Assembly: GCA_017442645.1 (NCBI GenBank)
Contig: JAFRZH010000007.1
Coordinates: forward strand, 1-64,000
DNA: 64,000 nt
Source of the DNA: a bacterium
GTDB taxonomy: Bacteria > Patescibacteria > JAEDAM01 > Absconditabacterales > Absconditicoccaceae
Reading direction: 5' to 3'
Shown here: positions 55,445 to 64,000 of the stretch, in pieces
How positions within the stretch are numbered: the stretch's first letter is position 1
How the letters are laid out: each line of letters starts with the position of its first letter
Notes under the pieces: generated by a model
Seen by the model: only the letters and a program-made list of their open reading frames with translations
What the model was told of the DNA's origin: nothing
The model's database searches: none
Translations under genes and position numbers: made by a program

Positions 55445-57526
55445 CTATTTAAAGTATAAGGTTGTACCTTCTGATCCATTAGGGAAAATGAAATCTGCAA
55501 AAAGATCATTAATAGTGAAAAGAACATCTCCTGCAAATCCTACTCTCATTTGATTAAGATACCAAGAATTTCTTCCGATTTTTTCTGCAATAGTTCCGGT
55601 TGCGTAATCTTTGGAGAAAATTTCTTTGATTCCGTCTTCTGGAGAGATTGCGAAACTTTTTAATCCTCTGAAGTATTCTGTTTTCGTAATAGGGTAGCAA
55701 TTTTTTCCTGTTTCTTTCCCAGCGTTGTCGTACGTGATATTACAGTTTTGACCTTCTTCTTTTTGGGTGCTAATGGTCATTGGTAAGGTTACTTCTCCTT
55801 TGCTATTCATGACAAAAAGTCTTGGATTTTCGAGAACGGAACAGCTGGAACCATTTCCTCCCGTCGAATAATTAGCAATTTCTGAAATAGCGATCTGATT
55901 TTTCTCTTTTTTGTCATAATCAATTTCAAAGAGAGAAATTTTTAGTCAAGAATTAACGTATCCTCATCGTCCATTATCCGCAGTATTATATCCAAGTCAG
56001 ATGAGATATTGTTTGTCGCCTTCTTTTTTCAAAGGGTGGAGATATTTACTGTATCCTGGAATTTCTAATTCTCCGAGGATTTGAGGCTTTTTGATATCTT
56101 CCAAATCTACCACGAAAAGCGGATCGATTTCATGCCAAGTCACGAGATAAAGCTTGTCCTCGATGTATCTTGAAGACTTAAATTCTTCGTCAGGTTCGAT
56201 TCCTTCCAATTTCCCTGCAAGTTCGAAATTATGATCGAAAACATACAAATTAGTTCCGTTACTTTCGGTTAAAATTCTGAAATTCCCTTTACTATCTTCA
56301 TCCATACTGTACTGATTAAGCATTGTTCCTCCGATGAGAGATGAATTTTTATAGATAAGATTAGTATCTTCTAATGCGAATTTATGCACAAGCGTTTGCG
56401 TTGTTCCGCCTCTATAATATCCATATGTACAGAACATTCCTAACGGACAGTAAAAGGTTCTTGGCGTGTAATAAGAAGAAACGAGGTATAAAGCATTTTT
56501 CGTCATGTGAAGTTCTCCTTCAGGAGAGAGGAGTGCTGTAGTATCTACTTTAGCATCGATTTTCTGAATATTGATCTTTGAAACGATCGTAAATCTTGGA
56601 GAAAGTTTAAGGTCTTCATCATCAGGAAGAACATAAGAAATCTGACTGCAATCGATATTAGAAATTTGAACTCCGTTTTCAGTGATTCCAATATTTCTTA
56701 GTCAGCTTTTTAGATCTTTTTGTACTCTATCTCGATAATACCAATTAAATCCCATTTCAGAGATTACATAGAGTTCATCCCCAATAATTCTTGAATCACG
56801 GTAAGAACCTGGAATATTTTCAAATCTGATGAGTTTCAAGTTCTCAATCGAACTAACATCGTAAATGGCAATAATAGAACGTTCTGATCCGAAAAATCCT
56901 TCATTCCCATTATAATTTCTTCCCAAAATAACAAGGCGATTATTCGTTACAAAAAGTTCGATATCGTTTAAATCTCTTGGGATTTTGATTTCTTTCACGA
57001 TTTCTACTTGATCGGCATTGATCGTTTTCTTTTCGATATTGAGTGGAGAACGGAGAATAATGACTTTATCGGTCTTATCATTGTAGTAATAATAATACTT
57101 TCCGTCAGTTTTCAAAATTTCTGGTTCATCAACTCCTATTTTTTGAAGATTTGTTGTAGAGTATTCTGTTGAAGCAGTTTGAACTCCAAGAGACTCTTTC
57201 ATAACTACTGCTTCTGCTACAGCTACATCGTCCGTTGCATAATCGATATCTTCGATCATATTCATATTTTTTGAAACCGTTTTATATCCGAAAAGTCCGT
57301 TATAGATGATATCTCTTCCGCGGTCTGCTTGATATTTTTTTGCATATTTTTCAAGCATGGTTTCTAAACTTTCACAACTTTCCATTTGATGAAATTTAAA
57401 TTTGTCAGCAGAAACTTTTTCTGCACCTTGCATTTGTTCTTCGAGTTGGGTATCAAGAGTTTCCGCGAAGGTAGTACCTGTGATAAAAATTCAGCAGAGG
57501 AGTGCTAACATTCAAAATTTTTTCAT
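55445..57526 (-). CDS. Secreted beta-propeller domain protein
   Basis: 693 aa. Signal peptide MKKFGMLALLCGIFITGTTF (cleavage near TFA). It then fits the Beta_propel family of secreted proteins: IGVDEPEILKTDGKYYYYYN, IAIYDVSSIENLKLIRF, DELYVISEMGFN, LYLVTWHEIDPLFVVDLEDI and KKPQILGELEIPGYSKYLHP, repeats with 40-50 residue spacing. These proteins are predicted surface or periplasmic enzymes/binders with unknown substrate. TGA codons occur throughout. It has its own promoter. Confidence 0.87.
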
Positions 57527-57558
57527 GATTTCGTAATGAGGAAATAAAATGACATTTT

Positions 57559-57586
57559 TTTATATCATAAGTATAACGAAAATCAA
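57559..57586 (-). promoter_or_regulatory. Promoter of the beta-propeller gene
   Basis: TTGATT (57581-57586) and TATAAA (57559-57564) with 16 bp spacing on the minus strand, 33 bp before the ATG. Confidence 0.6.
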
Positions 57587-57616
57587 TTGTTTTTTGTGAC
57601 AGTTTTTTTGTTCAAA

Positions 57617-57644
57617 TTGCATTTCTGTTTTATTTCTTTATATT
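57617..57644 (+). promoter_or_regulatory. Promoter of uvrB
   Basis: TTGCAT (57617-57622) and TATATT (57639-57644) with 16 bp spacing, 31 bp before the uvrB ATG. Confidence 0.6.
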
Positions 57645-57674
57645 CTTTGTGATTTTTATTATTATGTAATATTC

Positions 57675-59264
57675 ATGCCATTTGAATTAGTTTCTCAATA
57701 TCAACCTGCAGGAGATCAACCTAAAGCGATTGATGAAATCACTCACGCTTTTGATGAAGGGAAAAGTAAAATCACCCTTTTAGGAGCAACAGGAACCGGA
57801 AAAACATTCACTATGGCAAATATTATTCAAAAAGTTCAAAAGCCGACTCTTATCATTTCTCACAATAAGACTCTTGCGGCACAACTTTCGACGGAGTTTA
57901 AAAGTTTTTTCCCTAAAAATGCCGTGCATTACTTCGTTTCGTATTTTGACTATTATCAGCCAGAATCCTATCTTCCAAGTTCTGGAACGTATATCGAAAA
58001 AGAAGCAACGATCAATCAAGAAATCGAGATGTATCGTCTTGCAACGATGGCATCTTTACTTTCTCGTGATGATGTGATTGTGGTAGCTTCTGCATCTTCT
58101 CTGTATGGACTTGGACAAGCGAGATTTTTCAAAGAAAATTGTCTGCAACTCAAAGTCAATCAGACCTATGATTTTAAAGAGATCAAAAAACAACTTCTTC
58201 AAATGCAATATAAACCTGTCGCTTCGAAAATCGAGCCAGGAATGTTTGATTTACAAGGAGAAAGATTGGATATTTATTCTTCAACGGAGAAAGTAGTGTA
58301 TAGATGTTTCTTCGATGAGGATTTTTTGGAAATGATCGAGATTAGAGATTCTCTTACGTATGAATTGAAACACACGACGACGCAAATTATTCTCTGGCCT
58401 GCAACACAATACATTCAAGATACTTCAGATTTAGAAACTATTTTACAAGAGATAAATAGTGAAAAGGAATTAAGAATAAAAGAGTTTGAAAAAGCCTGAA
58501 TGCTCGTCGAGGCGGAGAGAATCAAAAAAAGGGTCGAATATGACATTAGAATGATTCGTGAAACGGGATTTGTGAATGGAATTGAAACGTATTCACTTTA
58601 TTTTGATAAAAGACTCCCAGGAGAAGCTCCAAATACGATTTTTGATTATTTCCCTGATGATTTTTTGCTTATCGTCGATGAATCTCATATGACGATTCCG
58701 CAACTTCGTGCGATGGCACAGGGAGATAGAGCGAGAAAAAATAATCTGATTAAATACGGTTTTAGACTTCCAAGTGCGATTGATCACCGTCCGCTTCGTT
58801 TTGAAGAATTGGAGGCGACCTTGGGGCGAAAAGAACTTTCTGAAATTCAACTCGATCAAGCAAGTGATGAATTGGAACTCATTTCTGATGCCCATATCAA
58901 AACATTAAAAAAACAACAAAAATCTGATCTTATCAACAAAGAGGCCAGACAAGAAAATCAATTTCAAAACCTTCTTTCGAAACAAAAAAAACAAGCAAAA
59001 TCTATTTTTCTTTCTGCGACTCCTGCAGAATATGAACTTAAACTTTCTGAACAAGTTGTAGAACAAATTATTAGACCGACAGGACTTCTCGATCCGATTA
59101 CCTATCTTTATCCAAAATCTGGAAATTATCAGCAGCTTTTGGAGAGTATCGATAAACTTTTGAAAAAGAAACCATATTTGAAAAAGTATCTTGAAGAGGA
59201 GAATTCTGAGATTTGAATGAGTCTTGATGAGATTTTTGAGGAGTTTACAAGTGAAGATGAATAA
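57675..59264 (+). CDS. uvrB: UvrB-like excision-repair protein lacking the second helicase half
   Basis: 529 aa against ~660 for UvrB. Present: [20 protein letters not shown], Walker [18 protein letters not shown], the DNA-clamping hairpin [42 protein letters not shown] and SATPAEYEL, to [13 protein letters not shown]. After that the usual RecA2 domain (motifs IV-VI) and the UVR domain are missing; the protein ends [14 protein letters not shown]. There is also a ~60 residue charged insert before SATP. Two TGA codons lie at ends of blocks (KAG, EIG). A separate gene for the missing half is not in the window. Confidence 0.9.
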
Positions 59265-59265
59265 A

Positions 59266-59309
59266 AAAATCTGATTTCTCCTCTTTTTTAGAGATGAAAA
59301 ATCAGATTT
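59266..59309. terminator. Bidirectional terminator between uvrB and the next minus gene
   Basis: AAATCTGATTTCTC and GAGATGAAAAATCAGATTT arms; T-tract on both strands. Confidence 0.65.
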
Positions 59310-59320
59310 GTAATGATAAA

Positions 59321-59743
59321 TTATCCTATGATGCTGTCCCGTTTACTAAATATTTCAGCATCAGTTTTTTGTTTTTCTTTTATGCATGCCGCTAATTCAT
59401 TTAATTGTTTATTACAAAAATTTTTAAGATACTTTGATTTTTGTTCTAGAGGCATAGCTTCCCATTCTTCGTATGTTAGCTTCAAACCATCATCTCATTG
59501 ATAGGTTAAGGTTACATCAACATTTCTTCATCACAACGAATTCGTTCCGCCATATTCTTCTTGCTTTAATTTAAAACCATCTTTACAAAAAGTAGTATCA
59601 AAATATTTTTCTTCTACAAAATTTTCTCGTATACTCGATTTTATTTTCTTAAAAAATATATCACAAATCGCACACAATGGTCCATCACATCTGTCATATG
59701 TGAGGTGTTCAAAATAATCTTTTGTCATTTGATTCTCTGTCAT
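59321..59743 (-). CDS. Hypothetical Cys-containing protein
   Basis: 140 aa starting MTENQMTKDYFEHLTYDRCD with CDGPLCAICD, a possible metal-binding cluster (C-x4-C-x2-C spacing), later FCKDGFKL and a C-terminal helix with NFCNKQ and ACIKEKQ. Two consecutive TGA codons (TNSLGGRN) and one further TGA (YQGDD) are needed for the full length. No family recognised. Convergent with uvrB. Confidence 0.65.
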
Positions 59744-59808
59744 TTCTATAAGATATATAATATAAAAGTAGTATCGTAATAGCATTCTTTCTCTTACGAT
59801 TACATACA

Positions 59809-59833
59809 TCATATATATATATATTAAAGTCAA
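59809..59833 (-). promoter_or_regulatory. AT-rich promoter-like element
   Basis: TTGACTTTAATATATATATATG on the minus strand, 66-90 bp before the ATG at 59743; very similar to the element at 44029-44052. Confidence 0.45.
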
Positions 59834-59924
59834 TAGATTTTTTATTTTTTTATTTTCTTTTTTCTCTTGCAAAATCTTTTCTTTTTCCTAAGAACAAAAA
59901 AAGTTTTGTTTTCTTCCTATACTG

Positions 59925-61739
59925 ATGGAATATACCGATATCATTCTCAAAATTCTCATGATGCTTGGTGGGGTAGGGCTCTTTCTTTATGGAATGAGTC
60001 TCATGGGATCTTCACTTGAAAAACTTGCATGATCAGGACTTGAAAAACTCCTTGAAAAGCTCACCAGCGGAAAAAATAAACTTGCTGGAATGTTAAAAGG
60101 ACGAGGATTAGGATTAGGAGTAACTGCTATTATTCAAAGTTCTGCTGCTACCACCATTATGCTGATTGGATTTGTAAATGCCGGGATTATGAAATTATCG
60201 CAAGCAATTCCTGTTGTTTTAGGATCCAATGTAGGAAGTACGGTAACGGCACAAATTTTGAGACTTGGAGATCTTGGAACGGAAAATCTCTTATTAAGTA
60301 TTCTCAAACCTTCTGTTCTTGCTTATATTCTCCTTGCTATCGGAGCAGCAATTCTCCTCTTCGGGAAAAGAAAAAAGTTAAAAGAAGTAGCCAGAATTTT
60401 AGTCTGACTTTGAATTCTTTTTTGTGGGATGACGACGATGGAAGAAGCTTTTGCCCCTTTCACGGCTTTGGAAAGTTTTAGATCGTTGTTTACCTCATTT
60501 GAAAATCCCATCATCGGAATCCTTACGGGACTTGTTTTAACTGCAATTATCCAAAGTTCTTCCGCATCGGTTGGGATCCTCCAAGCACTTTCTGCGACAG
60601 GAGTAGTAACATGGCAAATCGCGATTCCGATGATTATTGGACAAAATATCGGAAAATGTATGACCATCGTTTTGGGATCCATTGGAGCAAATAAAAACGC
60701 AAAAAGAGTTTCTCTCAGTTATGTGCTTTTCAATATCTTTGGAGCACTCGCTTTCTGTGCGATTATTTACGGAATTTATTACACGATTGGCATCGAGTGG
60801 TTTGCGGATACTGTGAATAGAGGTGATATCGCGAATTTCCATCTGATTTTTAATCTTTTGACAAGTATTCTCCTTCTCCCTTTTGTAGTGCGATTGGATA
60901 GATTGACCGGAAAAATTTTAGGGAAAGAAGAAAAAAATCTGAATGTCGACAAAATCCAGCTCGATCCTCTTTTATTCAAGACTCCAACGATTGCCTTAGA
61001 ACAAAGCGAAAAACTTCTCCATAAGATGGGAGATCTCGTCCTCGATAATTACCATTATATGCAAAAACTTTTCAATAAATTCGATGCTAAAATCTTAACG
61101 AAGTTAGAAGAAAACGAATCCTTTCTGGATAAAGGGGAAACTGCTCTTTCTGAGTATATTCTCAAAATTCCTCAAAAAACATTCAATCCTGAACAAAAGC
61201 GTCTCGTTGGGAAAATTCTCAATTCCATTGGAGATTTCGAAAGAATCGGTGATCACTGCGTCGGAATCTCTCATGTTCTACAAGAAAGACATGAGCAAAA
61301 ATTTCACTTTTCACCTGAAGCTCAAAAAGAATTGGAATCTATGATTAAAGCTGATGAAAAACTTATTGAATCAACCGTTTTAGCATTTATTACCAATGAC
61401 GGAGCTCTTGCCATGAAAGTTGAACCCCTTGCAGAAATTGTAGAGAAACTCAAAGAAATCATCAAAAATCACCATGTAGAAAGATTACAAAAAGGCGTTT
61501 GTACGATTGAAAATGGAATTTCTCTGTTGGAAATACTTACGCATCTGGATAGAGTCGCATCTCATTGTTCAAATATTGCCCTTCATATTATCAAATGCAC
61601 AGGAATGAATGCTGATTTTGATGAAATGCACGGACATGCCAACGACCGTTTCAGTGAAGATTATCAAGCGTTTTATCATCTCTATGAATCACGGTTTATC
61701 AGTCCGTTATTATCAAATAAGACTCATAAGAAACTCTAA
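59925..61739 (+). CDS. Na+/phosphate cotransporter with C-terminal PhoU domain
   Basis: 604 aa. Two copies of the transporter core motif are visible: TAIIQSSAATTIMLIGFVNA then GSNVGST, and TAIIQSSSASVGILQALSA then GQNIGKC. Residues ~390-590 are a soluble all-helical PhoU-like domain (LVGKILNSIGDFERIGDHCV; SHCSNIALHIIKC). Phosphate uptake or sensing is inferred from the family. TGA codons occur in LAGSGLEKL and VGLGILFCG. It is the paralogue of 255-1928; both together suggest phosphate demand. Confidence 0.9.
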
Positions 61740-61781
61740 AAAGGAGGACATTAAGAATACGAAAAAAGTCTGAATTATCCT

Positions 61782-61946
61782 CTATAACATCAGTTCATAC
61801 CCCTTATTTATACAATCTTGCATTTTATCTATTAGCTTTTGAAGTTTTTTTGCATTTTCGCTTAATGGAGGATATTCTGTAGAATCTACAGAAGTTGTTC
61901 CTAAATTTCCCTGAAGGTGCTTCATTACATCGTTAACAATACTCAT
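61782..61946 (-). CDS. Small hypothetical protein
   Basis: 54 aa starting MSIVNDVMKHLQGNLGTTSV and ending GYELML, with AGGA upstream. It overlaps nothing but follows the next gene by 11 bp, so it is probably translated from the same mRNA. No TGA in it. Confidence 0.5.
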   Translation of the reverse strand: MSIVNDVMKHLQGNLGTTSVDSTEYPPLSENAKKLQKLIDKMQDCINKGYELML

Positions 61947-61957
61947 AACGGAGTTTC

Positions 61958-62251
61958 CTAATTTTTTTCTACTTCTGGAAGAATTTGATTCAGTATTTTG
62001 TAAATATCTTCCTGAGAAGAGGATACTGTTTTCCCATCTTTTTGTATAAAAAATTGATCTGTAGATGTATTCATTCCAATACAGATATTACCAATGATTA
62101 TTTCGTTATAACTATCTTCTTCCCAATTGCATCCAGATGCTCTTTGTGCTTTGCAATTCTCAATAGGCTGATTCTCAAGTCTTACAAAAATATCTCAAAA
62201 CTTTTTAATGATTGCTTTCTTTTCATGCTCAATATTATTCATACCCTCCAT
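61958..62251 (-). CDS. Small hypothetical protein under copy D of the shared module
   Basis: 97 aa, MEGMNNIEHEKKAIIKKFGD..., with NCKAQRASGCNWEE, two to three Cys, and VSSSQEDIYKILNQIL at the end. One TGA (KKFGD). Two in-frame ATGs; the first was chosen because the second has no room for an SD. No family recognised; cytoplasmic. Confidence 0.6.
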
Positions 62252-62295
62252 TTTATCTTGACATATAATATAAAAAGTCTTTTTTTAATAAAAAC

Positions 62296-62365
62296 TATTG
62301 ACAGTTATAAAGATATATATATCAAGTCTTTTTTATTTAGTTCGGAAGTGGGATTATTCGTTTTA
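62296..62365 (-). promoter_or_regulatory. Shared upstream module, copy D
   Basis: On the minus strand AACGAATAATCCCACTTCCG and the following ~25 bases are identical to copy B, then GACTTGATATATATATCTTT and ACTGTCAATAG. The spacer between TTGATA and the TATAA box is 6 bp shorter than in B and C. Confidence 0.55.
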
Positions 62366-62381
62366 CTCCAAAAAAAGAAAA

Positions 62382-62430
62382 AAATCTGACTCTCTTTCAT
62401 GCATTCATTCAGAAATAAAGAATCAGATTT
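62382..62430 (-). terminator. Terminator of pheT
   Basis: AAATCTGATTCTTT and GAGAGTCAGATTTTTT arms (minus strand) with a long T-run. Starts 8 bp after the pheT stop. Confidence 0.7.
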
Positions 62431-62437
62431 TTTCTTT

Positions 62438-64000
62438 TTATTCTCTTAGGGAAGCTCCAACTTTTCTTGCTTCTTCGATAGTTTTATTCATGATTTCATT
62501 AATTTGTTCGGTCGTCATCGTTCCATCTCCTTTGATTTTAATTTTGAGAGAGAGGGATTTTTTCCCTTCTGGAAGATTTGCTCCTTGATAAAGATCAAAA
62601 ACTTCGATACCTTTCACTTCTGGAACTTTTTGGATTGCCTGCATCAATGCAGAATAGTCTTCTTTCTGATCGAGAACAAAACAAAGATCTCTCCATACGA
62701 TTTGATCTTGAAGAGTTTCATAAGTATAATTTGGAACTCCGTTTTCTTCTCTTAGTTGCAAAAGTGCATCTTGATAGATTTCGAGATAACAAGTATTGCT
62801 AAACTCTGGCAATTTATATTCTTTCATGAAAAGCGGATGAAACGCTCAAAGAAATCAGATTTCTTTTCCTTTGTACAGAATTTTTCCCTGTTTTTTAGGA
62901 TGAAAATAAGGTTTTTCTGTGGTTTCGTATGAGATTTCCTCAAATAATTCAAAGTCTTTCAAGAGTTTTTGGATCATTCCTTTTGCATCCAAAAGACAAT
63001 CTTCTTCCCAATTTTTAATCTCTTTTTTGTACAACATTACTCCTGTATGAAGCTGTTCATCAATGTGAGCAATTGCATATTGAGGAAGTTCTGTATTGTG
63101 AGGTTGGTTCTTCGTCCAAACTTTTCCCGTATCGAAAGCACGGATGGTATCGAAGAATTTGAAGTTTTTCACAAGTACCTGGATAAAAGGATATACCAAG
63201 CTATCTCTCAAATAAGGAGCTTCTGTATTTACAGGATTCGTAAGTTTCAAGAAATCTTCAGGATTCTTTCCGAAAGATTGAATCATTTTTTCACTAATCC
63301 AAGGGTAGGTTTCGAGTTGAGAACATTTTTCTGATTCTACGAGTGTTTCTTCTGTTCTTCTCAAATGATATACTAATCCTGAAAAAGCTTCACATTCAAC
63401 GCTCGCAGAAGTTTTCAAGGTTTTAATCTTTTCATATCCTCGAATCCTTGCGATTTCTTCGATCAAATCTGCTTCAATATTGATATCTTCTGGACCTCTT
63501 CGAAGAGGAACTTTGACTTGGTTTCCACTGACCGTAAATCCAAGATGAGTCAGAATTTTTTCTGCTTTTTCTTGAAAATTCTCCACCTTTTCTCCGAAAA
63601 TAAATTGTTCCATAAAATCCCAATCGACTTCGATATTTTTCTCTGCTTGAGGATGAATTTTAGGATTGAGATAATAATTTGTTCCTCCGATTTCGAAATC
63701 TCCTAAATCTTTTTTGTAATATTGGAGTTCATCCAACATCAAAAGAAGTGCATAAAGTGAATAGGTTGGATTGATATTTTTCTCGTTTCTGAGTTCTGAT
63801 TCTGTTCTAAGTCCAAGTCTTACTCCTGTTTTTCTTACTCTTACAGGATCAAAATTCGCGATTTCGATAATGATATTTTTGGTGTTTTCTGTGATTCCGC
63901 TGTTTTCACCTCCCATTACTCCACCAAGACAAAGTGCTTTTTTTTCATCAGCGATCACAATATCTTGCGAAGTCAGAGTATGTTCTTTTCCGAGTAAATC
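62438..64000 (-). CDS. pheT: Phenylalanine--tRNA ligase beta subunit (3' part)
   Basis: 521 codons including the stop are inside the window; the 5' end lies beyond 64000. The visible order is B3/B4-type core (ALCLGGVMGGENSGITENT), B5 region (KVPLRRGPEDINIEADLIEE), the catalytic-like module (NPVNTEAPYLRDSLVYPFIQ) and the C-terminal anticodon-binding FDX-ACB domain (ITLK...KSLSLKIKIKGDGTMTTEQI). It pairs with PheS (10862-11884), which is not adjacent. TGA at three positions, including FLGAFHPLF. Confidence 0.95.

Noticed and set aside
1..64000. tRNA or rRNA genes
   Set aside because: No cloverleaf with CCA-adjacent acceptor stem or rRNA-like stretch noticed; this was by eye only, so a divergent tRNA could be missed.

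Overview
This A+T-rich 64 kb window comes from a Candidate Phyla Radiation bacterium that reads UGA as glycine (genetic code 25, Absconditabacteria/SR1 or Gracilibacteria). In-frame TGA occurs in almost every gene. It falls exactly on conserved glycines, for example in the UppS motif RGLxxxxGHxxG, the ClpP Ser region, PheS near its end and the PflA SGG motif. Only TAA and TAG end genes. Genes below were therefore assembled by reading through TGA; a standard-code reading breaks them into fragments. An AMP phosphorylase leans the call toward Absconditabacteria, but the phylum cannot be fixed from this window. No rRNA, tRNA or CRISPR array was seen.

Region 1 to 12.7 kb: phosphate transporter, uppS, AMP phosphorylase, a SIMPL-domain protein, a HemW-like radical SAM protein, a possible divergent RelA/SpoT-fold protein, pheS with two trailing genes, and pflA. 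Region 12.8 to 30.2 kb is one uninterrupted ORF of 5,792 codons on the minus strand. It encodes a giant exported protein with a Cys-rich belt, Ig-like and FG-GAP-like segments and Leu-Pro repeats, probably a surface adhesin or host-contact protein. Region 30.3 to 38.9 kb: folE, hemolysin III and clpP, then a pseudopilin-like protein, an orphan histidine kinase and ileS. The IleRS carries a complete histidine-phosphatase domain inside its catalytic region.

Region 38.9 to 43.6 kb is an island flanked by two copies of the ileS 3' end, which looks like an integrated element. It opens with a long structured leader that could switch with a terminator. It then carries a G-[YIF]-[ND]-x-x repeat coiled-coil protein, a small SF1 helicase-like protein, a DUF3127/SSB-like protein and three unknowns. 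A type I restriction relic and a foreign-looking frameshifted gene follow (43.7 to 44.8 kb).

Region 44.9 to 64 kb: htpX and lemA, surface proteins (sorting-signal protein, two lipoproteins, SLH-like protein, beta-propeller protein), tsaC, a P-loop kinase, dCMP deaminase, mraY, a truncated uvrB, a second phosphate transporter with PhoU domain, and the 3' part of pheT. A ~75 bp upstream module is repeated in front of three small genes, two of which encode lipoproteins with similar N-termini. Promoters look like ordinary sigma-70 type (TTGxxx, 16-17 bp, TATAAT), and intrinsic terminators often use AAATCTGA/TCAGATTT arms.

Overall the window combines a reduced housekeeping set (peptidoglycan lipid carrier steps, aminoacylation, proteolysis, nucleotide salvage) with an unusually large share of exported and surface proteins. 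That fits an episymbiotic or host-dependent lifestyle; this last point is inference.
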